Assembly: GCA_947502495.1 (NCBI GenBank) | Contig: CANNAC010000003.1 | Coordinates: 62,001 to 126,000, forward strand | DNA: 64,000 bases | Direction: 5' to 3' | Origin: an uncultured Flavobacteriaceae bacterium | Lineage (GTDB): Bacteria > Bacteroidota > Bacteroidia > Flavobacteriales > Flavobacteriaceae | Shown here: piece by piece, positions 55,264 to 62,210 of the stretch | How the letters are laid out: each line of letters starts with the position of its first letter | How positions within the stretch are numbered: the stretch's first letter is position 1 | Program-made: the position numbers and the translations under genes | Notes under the pieces: generated by a model | Database searches by the model: none | Seen by the model: only the letters and a program-made list of their open reading frames with translations | What the model was told of the DNA's origin: nothing

Positions 55264-57615
55264 ATGGCAAAGAAACAAGCGAAAAAACAAGCAACAACAC
55301 AAGACTTTACAAAATACGTTCGTTTATTTTGGAAACTTTTTTTAGGTGGTGTTTTGGCATTCATCTTATTGTTTGTATTAACATCTATGTTTGGAGATTT
55401 ACCAGATCACACCATCTTAGAAAACCCTAAAACCAATCTAGCAACAGAGATTATTTCTTCCGACGGAAAAACCTTAGGTAAATTCTATTTTAATGATAAT
55501 AGAACACCAGTAAGTTATGATGAATTGCCGCAGCATTTAGTAGATGCTTTAATAGCAACGGAAGATGCGCGTTTTCATTCGCATTCAGGGATTGATGCAA
55601 GAGGTACACTAAGAGCAATTGTAAAACTAGGAAAAGGCGGAGGAGCAAGTACTATTTCGCAACAACTTGCAAAACAATTATTTCACGGGGAAGGATCTAA
55701 AAATACAATCGCTCGTATTTTGCAAAAAGCAAAAGAATGGATTATCGCGATTCGTTTAGAGAGACAATACACGAAAGAAGAGATTATAGCACAATATTTT
55801 AATATTTATGATTTTGGAAACAATGGCGATGGAATTCGTTCTGCTTCCAGAATTTATTTTGGTAAAGAACCAATGGAGCTAGATATAAAAGAATCTGCCA
55901 TGTTAGTTGGTATGTTTAAAAACTCTTCATTGTATAATCCGAGACCAGAACGTAATCCTATTGGTGTAAGAAACAGACGTAATGTTGTTTTGGCACAAAT
56001 GGAAAAGTATGATTTTATAAACGAAAAATTAAAAGATTCACTGCAAAAATTAGACTTAGGTTTACGTTATTCACCAGAATCACATCGCGAAGGTACAGCG
56101 ACTTATTTTAGAGAATATCTTCGTGCTTTTATGAAAGATTGGACCAACGAAAAAGGCAATAGAAAACCAGACGGTACAAAATATAACATCAATAGTGATG
56201 GATTAAAAGTGTACACTACAATCGATTCTAGAATGCAATTATATGCAGAAGATGCTGTGGAGAAACACATGCCAAGATTGCAAGCCGAATTTTTTCATCA
56301 AAACACACCAAAAAGAAATCCAACAGCGCCATTTTTAGATCTTAGTAAAAGTGCCGTAGATTCTTTATTGCAAAAAGCAATGAGCAGAGGAGAACGTTGG
56401 AGAATACTAAAAAAAGCGGGTAAAACGGAAAAAGAAATAAGAGCATCCTTTTATAAGCCTACTAAAATGTCTGTTTTCGCATGGAAAGATGGTAAAGCTT
56501 CTGAAGTAGACACTATTATGAAGCCTATAGATTCTATGCGCTATTATAAATCTTTTTTGCACACAGGAATGATGTCTATGAATCCGCAAACAGGACATGT
56601 AAAAGCTTGGGTTGGTGGTATAAACTATAAATATTTTCAATACGATCACGTAAAACAAGGAAAACGTCAAGTTGGTTCTACTTTTAAACCTTTTATTTAT
56701 GCAACAGCTATAGATCAATTGCATCTTTCACCTTGTGATGAGTTGCCAAATACACAAATTACTATAGAAGCGAATAAATTTGGAAATCCAGAACCTTGGA
56801 CACCAAGAAACTCAGATAATAAATATGGTGGAGTAAGAACGTTGAAAAACGCTTTAGCAAACTCCATAAATACAATTACTGCACGTTTAATGGATAAGGT
56901 TGGTCCGCAACCAGTTGTAGATTTAGTTAGAAAATTAGGAGTAGAATCTGAAGTACTTCCAGTTCCTTCTATCGCTTTAGGAACTCCAGATGTAAGTGTT
57001 TATGAAATGGTTGGGGCTTATTCGGCTTTTGCAAATCAAGGGGTGTATACAAAACCAGTAATGGTAACACATATTGAAGATAAAAACGGAACTATTTTAT
57101 ACCAATTCACACCAGAATCGCGTGATGTATTAAGTGAAGAAGTTGCTTATGTAACCGTAAACCTAATGCAAGGTGTAACGCAATCTGGATCTGGAGCAAG
57201 GTTAAGAACTAGAGGAGCAGATGCGTATAGAAAAGATTATAAAGAGATTATCACTGGTTATCCTTATGAGTTTAAAAACCCGATAGCAGGAAAAACGGGA
57301 ACTACACAAAACCAAAGTGATGGATGGTTTATGGGAATGGTACCAAACCTAGTTACAGGAGTTTGGGTTGGAGCAGAAGATAGAGCAGCACACTTTGCTT
57401 CTATTACCTACGGACAAGGAGCAGCAATGGCATTACCAATTTGGGGAATGTACATGAGAAGCTGTTATGAAAATGAAGAATTAGAGATTTCTAAAAGTGA
57501 TTTCGAAAAGCCAAAAAATCTATCTATTGAAGTAGATTGCGCTAATTATAAACAAGATCAAGGTTCCGATTCTGATACTCCTGGTGAAGATGTACCAGAA
57601 GATTTAGATTTCTAA
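55264..57615 (+). CDS. Class A penicillin-binding protein (PBP1A type)
   Basis: 783-residue bifunctional peptidoglycan synthase. N-terminal membrane anchor (LFLGGVLAFILLFVLTSMFG). The GT51 domain has ATEDARFHSHSGIDARGTLRA (catalytic Glu) and STISQQLAKQLF. The transpeptidase has GSTFKPF (active Ser), SIN and KTGTT. A linker region (residues 300-420) includes an OB-like insert. Ends with an acidic tail (DQGSDSDTPGEDVPEDLDF). Intact. Confidence 0.96.
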   Translation: MAKKQAKKQATTQDFTKYVRLFWKLFLGGVLAFILLFVLTSMFGDLPDHTILENPKTNLATEIISSDGKTLGKFYFNDNRTPVSYDELPQHLVDALIATEDARFHSHSGIDARGTLRAIVKLGKGGGASTISQQLAKQLFHGEGSKNTIARILQKAKEWIIAIRLERQYTKEEIIAQYFNIYDFGNNGDGIRSASRIYFGKEPMELDIKESAMLVGMFKNSSLYNPRPERNPIGVRNRRNVVLAQMEKYDFINEKLKDSLQKLDLGLRYSPESHREGTATYFREYLRAFMKDWTNEKGNRKPDGTKYNINSDGLKVYTTIDSRMQLYAEDAVEKHMPRLQAEFFHQNTPKRNPTAPFLDLSKSAVDSLLQKAMSRGERWRILKKAGKTEKEIRASFYKPTKMSVFAWKDGKASEVDTIMKPIDSMRYYKSFLHTGMMSMNPQTGHVKAWVGGINYKYFQYDHVKQGKRQVGSTFKPFIYATAIDQLHLSPCDELPNTQITIEANKFGNPEPWTPRNSDNKYGGVRTLKNALANSINTITARLMDKVGPQPVVDLVRKLGVESEVLPVPSIALGTPDVSVYEMVGAYSAFANQGVYTKPVMVTHIEDKNGTILYQFTPESRDVLSEEVAYVTVNLMQGVTQSGSGARLRTRGADAYRKDYKEIITGYPYEFKNPIAGKTGTTQNQSDGWFMGMVPNLVTGVWVGAEDRAAHFASITYGQGAAMALPIWGMYMRSCYENEELEISKSDFEKPKNLSIEVDCANYKQDQGSDSDTPGEDVPEDLDF

Positions 57616-57618
57616 TAA

Positions 57619-57638
57619 ATTCCTGCGAAGGCAGGAAT
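57619..57638. repeat. Palindromic intergenic repeat
   Basis: ATTCCTGCGAAGGCAGGAAT followed by CTC, identical to 39851-39870. Confidence 0.8.
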
Positions 57639-57667
57639 CTCATGATTTTGAAACTTGAATTTTTATT

Positions 57668-57710
57668 ACAAACAACTCCTTTCCTTTTTTTAGGGGAAGG
57701 AGTTGTTTGT
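57668..57710 (+). terminator. Terminator-like hairpin after the PBP gene
   Basis: ACAAACAACTCCTTtCC pairs with GGAAGGAGTTGTTTGT around a T-rich loop, 53 bp after the PBP stop; there is no long T-run after it. Related to the shorter element at 17293-17313. Confidence 0.6.
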
Positions 57711-57721
57711 TTAGGTAGAAA

Positions 57722-58167
57722 TGTAATTTCAAAGCCATTTAGAAAAGAATGGATTTTTTAACTAAAAAGCGCCATATAAAATAAAACAGGTATTTATATA
57801 TTCTTGTTTTTCTGTTGAAGTCTCTGTAGACAATATTTACCAATAGTATTAAATTGTATAGAAAGCAATTATGTAGAATATTTTCTATAAAAACTTGTGA
57901 TATTACTTTTTATTTCTTAAGTTTGATATGTCAGAAGTAAAAGTTTAAATCAAAGCCGATTAAATGATTACTAAAGGCACCAAGATTAATCTTTTACTAG
58001 TGCTAGTTTTTTATTATTTCTATTTAGAATTAAATAGTGTTATTAAAATAAAAGGCTTGTTATTTTAATATACTTCGGCTTAACATATTTTTCGGCTTTA
58101 AAATTCGGCTTATTTTTTACTAACCAACCAGTGTCAAATTATAAAACTGGTTTAAAATTTTAGAAAA
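57722..58167 (+). promoter_or_regulatory. Conserved leader copy 1 (446 bp, noncoding)
   Basis: First of three long repeated leaders. In order it holds: TTTCAAAGCC plus a weak CCATT/AATGG terminator-like hairpin; a segment not found in copies 2 and 3 (about 57765-57870); the promoter block; a single 5' box AAAGCCGA (57952-57959); AAGATTAATCTT; ACTAGTGCTAGT with a T-run (57996-58012); three boxes CGGCTT (58076, 58093 and 58107); and the hairpin AACCAGT/ACTGGTT (58126-58152) just before the ATG. AAAGCCGA can pair with any one of the three CGGCTT boxes, which would make alternative folds. The insert carries a 26-nt exact match to the signal-peptide region of the thioredoxin-like gene at 59947-59972. 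Confidence 0.75.
57874..57925 (+). promoter_or_regulatory. Promoter block of leader copy 1
   Basis: Inverted repeat TAGAA-TATT-TTCTA (57874-57887), 7 bp, TTG (57895-57897), 20-bp spacer, TAAGTTTG (57918-57925). The spacer is T-rich but interrupted, and its length is within the normal range for the phylum. Confidence 0.65.
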
Positions 58168-58716
58168 ATGAAAAATATTTCAAAAATTGTCGTTATATTA
58201 ATAATCATAAGCTCTTTTTCTTGCACAAAAGATGATTCAATAAACTCTAGTGGTGATGAACCTCTAAACGATGTTGCAATAGTTAGCAATAGGATGAATA
58301 CAATTCAAGCAAGTTTGATTGACACTAATCCAAATTTGTATGTTATCGAAGTTGAAATTAGTGATAATAATACCAATGAAACATTGCCAACTTTTATACA
58401 TAAATTTATTCCTGATGATGAAGAGGAATTAATGAAAGATTTACCATCAAAAATCAAATCTTTTAATGGGGTTTTTATAATCGAAGTGGAAGGACAAGTA
58501 TTATTTAAATCCATTTTAAGAAATGGAATTGTACTAGAATCGAGAATAAATGAATTATATTTAATGAGAGAATATCCATGTACAGCTAGTGGAATAATTA
58601 GTTGTGCAGATGATGCAATAAATGGCATGAATTGGATTGAATATGGGTTCTGTTTGGCTGGAGCACCAGCTTGTTTAGCAAGAGTATATTTAAGTTGTGG
58701 ATGGCAGAGTTGTTAA
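58168..58716 (+). CDS. Lipoprotein with six-cysteine C-terminal tail (cassette 1)
   Basis: 182 residues. Lipobox ISSFSC (Cys19), then a spacer domain with N-rich and acidic segments (TKDDSINSSGDEPL) and a beta-like part (YVIEVEISDNNTNE, FIIEVEGQVLFKS). The last 45 residues hold six Cys (138, 146, 162, 169, 177, 182) in CTASGIISCADD … GFCLAGAPACLARVYLSC … QSC, enough for three disulfides. The tail looks like a compact processed-peptide domain. The neighbouring cassette protein shares a shorter GFC-RVY-xxACG motif. Function unknown; a toxin- or signal-like role is only an inference from its layout. Confidence 0.8.
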   Translation: MKNISKIVVILIIISSFSCTKDDSINSSGDEPLNDVAIVSNRMNTIQASLIDTNPNLYVIEVEISDNNTNETLPTFIHKFIPDDEEELMKDLPSKIKSFNGVFIIEVEGQVLFKSILRNGIVLESRINELYLMREYPCTASGIISCADDAINGMNWIEYGFCLAGAPACLARVYLSCGWQSC

Positions 58717-58735
58717 TAAATTTAAATGAAAAATC

Positions 58736-58915
58736 ATGATGAAATCAAATATTCTGTATGTAGTTTTTTTCATTAGCATTATCGCTATGATAGTAAGTTT
58801 AATAAAAATAGTAAAGAACAAAAATTTAAAAAGTTCTATGAAAACGGTATTTGTCTACTTAACTATTTTTGTTCCATTTCTTGGGCTATTTTTAGCATAT
58901 AAAGTTAAAGAATAA
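58736..58915 (+). CDS. 59-aa two-helix membrane protein, immunity-like
   Basis: Below usual ORF cut-offs, but a clear coding frame (ATG 58736; a second ATG follows at once), 19 bp after the cassette 1 lipoprotein. Two hydrophobic helices (NILYVVFFISIIAMIVSLI and FVYLTIFVPFLGLFLAYKV) are joined by a basic loop (KIVKNKNLKSSMK). The second helix with PFLG and a short charged tail recalls small PLDc_N-like or bacteriocin immunity-type membrane proteins; this is a resemblance in form, not a proven homology. A strong terminator follows, so the lipoprotein and this gene form a two-gene unit. Confidence 0.65.
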   Translation: MMKSNILYVVFFISIIAMIVSLIKIVKNKNLKSSMKTVFVYLTIFVPFLGLFLAYKVKE

Positions 58916-58952
58916 AAGAAGCTCTTATAAAACGTTTAATAACGTTGTAAGC

Positions 58953-59012
58953 AAAATGAATCAGCTAAGAGTCAAACTTTAAGTTTGGCGCTTAGCTACT
59001 ATTCATTTTTTT
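58953..59012 (+). terminator. Strong terminator closing cassette 1
   Basis: Long imperfect stem AATGAATcAGCTAAG…CAAACTT / AAGTTTG…CTTAGCTacTATTCATT with a TTTTTTT tail. Confidence 0.88.
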
Positions 59013-59034
59013 CAATAAATAAACTTGTTCCTCA

Positions 59035-59410
59035 AAAGTCACACATAATTTCAAAGCCATTCTATTCCGAATGGTTTTTTTTACGGGAAAACCGTAAATT
59101 TTATCATTATAGATTATTTTCTACAAAAGTTTGCTGAATTAGTTTTTTTTTTTTTTTTTATTACGTTTGTCAGGTCAGAGGTGAAAATTTAAATCAAAGC
59201 CGATTAAATGATTGCTGATGACATTAAGATTAATCTATAACTAGCGCTAGTTTTTTATTAACTTTATTAAGAATTAAATAGTGCATTAAAATAGTAACGG
59301 CTTATTATTTTATCACACTTCGGCTTAACACATTTTCGGCTTTAAAATTCGGCTTAATTTTTATTAACCAACCAGTTTTAAAAAATTCAACTGGTTTAAA
59401 ATTTTAAAAA
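59035..59410 (+). promoter_or_regulatory. Conserved leader copy 2 (376 bp, noncoding)
   Basis: Same order of parts as copy 1. It starts AAAGTCACACATAATTTC and carries a good terminator CCATTC-TATTCC-GAATGG plus T8 (59057-59082), which would shield the promoter from upstream read-through. The promoter block with a T17 tract follows, then AAAGCCGATTAAATGATT, AACTAGCGCTAGTT plus a T-run, the CGGCTT boxes and the hairpin AACCAGTT/AACTGGTT immediately before the ATG. Confidence 0.78.
59110..59169 (+). promoter_or_regulatory. Promoter block of leader copy 2 with T17 spacer tract
   Basis: TAGAT-TATT-TTCTA (59110-59123), 7 bp, TTG (59131-59133), spacer of 28 bp containing T17 (59143-59159), TACGTTTG (59162-59169). 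The spacer is longer than usual, so the promoter should be weak or off at this tract length. Confidence 0.6.
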
Positions 59411-59881
59411 ATGAAAAAAATATTTTTAAATATTTTAATAGCGATCCTTTTTGTTGGATTAAATTCTTGTAGTCAAGAAGATTCTAGTGCTTCTTTAATA
59501 TCTCCGGAGTATGGTAAAGATGTAACTCTTTCTCCAATTATTAATAAGCAAACTAAATTAGGTGATGAGTCTAAAATTATTATTGTAAAATTAGGTAGAA
59601 AATCAAGAAATTGTATTGGTTTCGGATTTTGTAGAGTATATGTAGCTTGTGGAACTGCAAGAGTTGATGGCGATAATTTAGAAATACCTGTTAATGAAGA
59701 TGAAAATGGAGAGTTTATTGAGCTACATTTGGATTATGGATTAGGTGATGAATTTGATTCAAATATTTATATTGATGAAGATCTTTATGACGAGGATTCT
59801 GGAGAGCTTTTATTATCTGAAGGTATTTACGCTATAGACAATACAATTGGAGATTTTGGTGGTTATAAGATTTTATTATAA
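59411..59881 (+). CDS. Lipoprotein with short three-Cys motif (cassette 2)
   Basis: 156 residues, lipobox LFVGLNSC (Cys20). A mid-protein motif RNCIGFGFCRVYVACG (Cys 68, 74, 80) resembles part of the cassette 1 tail. The C-terminal half is strongly acidic (DEFDSNIYIDEDLYDEDSGE) and beta-like, ending GGYKILL. No known family. Starts directly behind leader copy 2; a perfect palindromic hairpin separates it from the thioredoxin-like gene. Confidence 0.78.
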   Translation: MKKIFLNILIAILFVGLNSCSQEDSSASLISPEYGKDVTLSPIINKQTKLGDESKIIIVKLGRKSRNCIGFGFCRVYVACGTARVDGDNLEIPVNEDENGEFIELHLDYGLGDEFDSNIYIDEDLYDEDSGELLLSEGIYAIDNTIGDFGGYKILL

Positions 59882-59893
59882 AAACAATCTAAT

Positions 59894-59921
59894 AAAGCTT
59901 GCTTTAATTAAAGCAAGCTTT
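59894..59921 (+). terminator. Perfect 28-nt palindrome between cassette 2 genes
   Basis: AAAGCTTGCTTT-AATT-AAAGCAAGCTTT, followed by a weak T/A run. A partial terminator or attenuator that would make the lipoprotein mRNA more abundant than the thioredoxin part. Confidence 0.65.
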
Positions 59922-59932
59922 TAATAAAAAGT

Positions 59933-60520
59933 ATGAAAAAAATATATATTTATATATTCTTGTTTTTCTGTTTTGGTTCTCTAGAAGCCCAAAACACATT
60001 AAAAGCTAAGGAGATTCTTGATACAGACGATTTTGTGAACGCAATAAGTAGCAATAAAGATGTAGGTGTTTATTCTATAGACAGTAAAACTATTTTAAAA
60101 TTAATAAAATCAAGTAAAAAAGAATATCACGTAATTTATTCATTTACTACTTGGTGTGGTCCTTGTAGAGAATATTTACCAAGGTTATTAAACTATGTAG
60201 AAAAGAATAATATAGAATTATACATCTTAATAATTGAAAAAGACAACAGCGAAAAACTCTATAATTCCAAAGTGTTTTTTGATAAAATGGACAATTTTAG
60301 TAAACCTATATACTGTATCACATCCGGAAAATCAAAAAATCCTAAAAAGAAGTACTTTGAGTTTGTAGAATCCATCGTACCTAATCATAAAGAATTTGGA
60401 CTCTCATTAAATGTTTTAATAAATAATAAAGGGGAAGTTTTATACGCTTCTACATATAATGAAAGTAAAGAAGAAATAATTGCTACATTAAATCAACGAA
60501 TTAGTAATAAAAAAAAATAA
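59933..60520 (+). CDS. TlpA/thioredoxin-like exported protein
   Basis: 195 residues with a signal peptide (MKKIYIYIFLFFCFGSLEAQ) and a thioredoxin fold carrying the redox motif TTWCGPC (Cys75, Cys78). Expected in the periplasm, where TlpA-like proteins reduce or rearrange disulfides. Its place right behind a three-Cys lipoprotein suggests it acts on the cassette products, although this is inference. It ends in a basic tail (NQRISNKKK). Confidence 0.85.
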   Translation: MKKIYIYIFLFFCFGSLEAQNTLKAKEILDTDDFVNAISSNKDVGVYSIDSKTILKLIKSSKKEYHVIYSFTTWCGPCREYLPRLLNYVEKNNIELYILIIEKDNSEKLYNSKVFFDKMDNFSKPIYCITSGKSKNPKKKYFEFVESIVPNHKEFGLSLNVLINNKGEVLYASTYNESKEEIIATLNQRISNKKK

Positions 60521-60535
60521 TAACCAAGCGCATCT

Positions 60536-60957
60536 AAAGTCACACATAATTTCAAAGCCATTCTATTCCGAATGGTTATTTAAACCTAAACCCTTTAATT
60601 TTTAAGGTTTTCTCGTAAAATATTTATGGGAAATCCGTAAACATTAGTGTAGTAGAATATTTTCTACAAAAACTTGCTGGATTAGTTTTTTTTTTTTTTT
60701 AAGTTTGAAATGTCTAAGGCAAGAATTTAAATCAAAGCCGATTAAAGATTTGCTAAAGACACCAAGATTAATCTTTAACTAGCGCTAGTTTTTATTATTC
60801 TCTCCCTTAAGAATTAAATAGCGTTATTAAAATAAAATGGCTTATTATTTTAATACACTTCGGCTTTACACATTTTTCGGCTTTAAAATTCGGCTTAATA
60901 TTTATTAACCAACCAGTAATTAAATTAGGAAAACAACTGGTTTAAAATTTTAAGATT
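60536..60957 (+). promoter_or_regulatory. Conserved leader copy 3 (422 bp, noncoding)
   Basis: Starts AAAGTCACACATAATTTC with the CCATTC/GAATGG hairpin, here without the long T-run. The T15 promoter follows, then AAAGCCGATTAAAG, AAGATTAATCTT, AACTAGCGCTAGTT plus a T-run, the CGGCTT boxes and AACCAGT/ACTGGTT with a 19-nt loop before the ATG. The loop sequence differs from the other copies while the stem is kept. Confidence 0.78.
60653..60707 (+). promoter_or_regulatory. Promoter block of leader copy 3 with T15 spacer tract
   Basis: TAGAA-TATT-TTCTA (60653-60666), 7 bp, TTG (60674-60676), 23-bp spacer containing T15 (60686-60700), TAAGTTTG (60700-60707). The last T of the tract is the first base of the -7 box. 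Confidence 0.62.
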
Positions 60958-61164
60958 ATGAAAAATTTAAGTAAAAAAAATATTTGGTTAGCATGTGCTT
61001 CACTTTTAATGATGAGTATGACAAATACTATTGTTGAAGAAATTCTTCCAAAAAAAGACTGTATAGATGAAGCTAGAGATATTGCATTTTATTATATGAA
61101 CTATCATGGTTATTCAGAAGATCAAGCTGCAGAATTAGTTTTGCTATTAATTCAAGGATGCTAA
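60958..61164 (+). CDS. Small exported two-Cys peptide (cassette 3)
   Basis: 68 residues. N-terminal basic stretch and hydrophobic segment (IWLACASLLMMSM) suggest export. The mature part from about residue 30 is KKDCIDEARDIAFYYMN, then YHGYSEDQAAELVLLLIQGC, with Cys35 and the final residue Cys68 framing two helices and a Gly51 turn. The other small peptide (61988) has Cys38, Gly51 and Cys68 in the same frame, so they look like distant homologs. Followed 30 bp later by a GLPGLI gene. Role unknown. Confidence 0.75.
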   Translation: MKNLSKKNIWLACASLLMMSMTNTIVEEILPKKDCIDEARDIAFYYMNYHGYSEDQAAELVLLLIQGC

Positions 61165-61194
61165 ACAGATTATTAATTTTTATTAAAGCTAAAC

Positions 61195-61902
61195 ATGAAG
61201 TTTCTAAGTTTATTTTTTTTAAGTTTATTTTTTATTAATGTTTCTTTTACACAAAATTCAAAGGAAAATACTACAATTATTTACAAAATCAATACAAATA
61301 ATAATCTTGAAGATTTAGATATGGAAATTTCTGTCAAAAACAGAATAAAAGCTATAAATAATGCTAGTGATTTGATAGAATGTAAGTTGCATTTTAATGT
61401 AAATGAAAGTGTGTTTTATCAAGTAAAAAAAATGTCATTAAGTAATGATCAATCTTATAAATTAGCATCAATTGTTATAAGAGGTTTATATTATTCAAAT
61501 ATCAAAGATTCAATTAAAATATTAAATAAAAATTTTTCAGATGTAAATTTCAATGTTATCATTCCGTTTAATAAACTTAAATGGCAAATAACAAATGATA
61601 CAAAAGAAATTGGAGGTTATAAATGCTTTAAAGCTAATACAATTGAATCAAAATCTAATATAGTTGCATGGTTTACAAATCAAATTCCAGTTCCATTTGG
61701 ACCTAACGGGATTGATGGTCTTCCAGGTTTGATTTTAGAAACTACTATAAATGAAAAATTAACATTTTACGCTACTCAAATTAAATATAAAGAAACAGAA
61801 GTTAAGTTTTTAGAAAAGCCTAAAGCTAATAAAACAATAACTGAAGAAGATTTTTTAAAAATGGCTAGTAACAAAATGACGGATTTTTTCAATGAAAATT
61901 AA
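61195..61902 (+). CDS. GLPGLI family protein (first)
   Basis: 235 residues with a signal peptide (MKFLSLFFLSLFFINVSFTQ). The family motif FGPNGIDGLPGLILE is at about residues 168-182. Upstream of it lies the usual GGYKCFKANTIES…IVAWFTNQIPVP block. GLPGLI proteins are periplasmic or surface proteins of Bacteroidota of unknown biochemical role that often sit beside TonB-dependent receptors. Lies between two small peptide genes and is probably co-transcribed with both. Confidence 0.92.
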   Translation: MKFLSLFFLSLFFINVSFTQNSKENTTIIYKINTNNNLEDLDMEISVKNRIKAINNASDLIECKLHFNVNESVFYQVKKMSLSNDQSYKLASIVIRGLYYSNIKDSIKILNKNFSDVNFNVIIPFNKLKWQITNDTKEIGGYKCFKANTIESKSNIVAWFTNQIPVPFGPNGIDGLPGLILETTINEKLTFYATQIKYKETEVKFLEKPKANKTITEEDFLKMASNKMTDFFNEN

Positions 61903-61906
61903 TTAC

Positions 61907-61987
61907 CATATTTCGGCTTTATAATTCGGCTTAATTTTTATTAACCAACCAGTTATTAAACTAGAAACTGGTTAAAAATTTTAGATT
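61907..61987 (+). promoter_or_regulatory. Partial leader copy 4 (3' part only)
   Basis: Keeps only the last 80 bp of the repeat: two CGGCTT boxes, TTATTAACCAACCAGTT and the hairpin AACCAGTT/AACTGGTT before the ATG at 61988. The promoter and 5' AAAGCCGA box are absent, so this part must act at RNA level inside a polycistronic message. Confidence 0.75.
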
Positions 61988-62209
61988 ATGAAAAAAATAA
62001 TTAGTTTTATTGGTGTTTTTATGTTGTTTACAACATTTAATGCTAATGCAGTCAATACTAAAGAGATTAACGAACATAATTTATTGAAAGTACAAAGTTG
62101 TTTCTCTTTTTATCATGGACTTTTTCATGAGTATTATGGAGGTATTAATCTTGATAATGTTGGTGACTTTAATTATCTTGTAGCACAATGTCAAGATGCT
62201 TTCGAATAA
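61988..62209 (+). CDS. Small exported two-Cys peptide (cassette 4)
   Basis: 73 residues: a clear signal peptide (MKKIISFIGVFMLFTTFNANA) and a mature peptide of about 52 residues with Cys38 and Cys68 around an aromatic-rich segment (SCFSFYHGLFHEYYGG) and a second helix ending YLVAQC. Position-wise it matches the 60958 peptide (Tyr49, Gly51, Leu64, Cys68) without gaps. Start of the following GLPGLI gene is 1 nt after its stop. Confidence 0.78.
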   Translation: MKKIISFIGVFMLFTTFNANAVNTKEINEHNLLKVQSCFSFYHGLFHEYYGGINLDNVGDFNYLVAQCQDAFE

Positions 62210-62210
62210 G

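Noticed and set aside
60529-60535. GCATCTA near the start of leader copy 3 as another ECF promoter
   Set aside because: The CGCAACC block is not present at the required spacing.
57722-60957. CRISPR array or insertion-sequence ends as explanation for the repeated leaders
   Set aside because: Copies are about 380-450 bp, each joined to a start codon, with no short spacers, transposase gene or target duplication.
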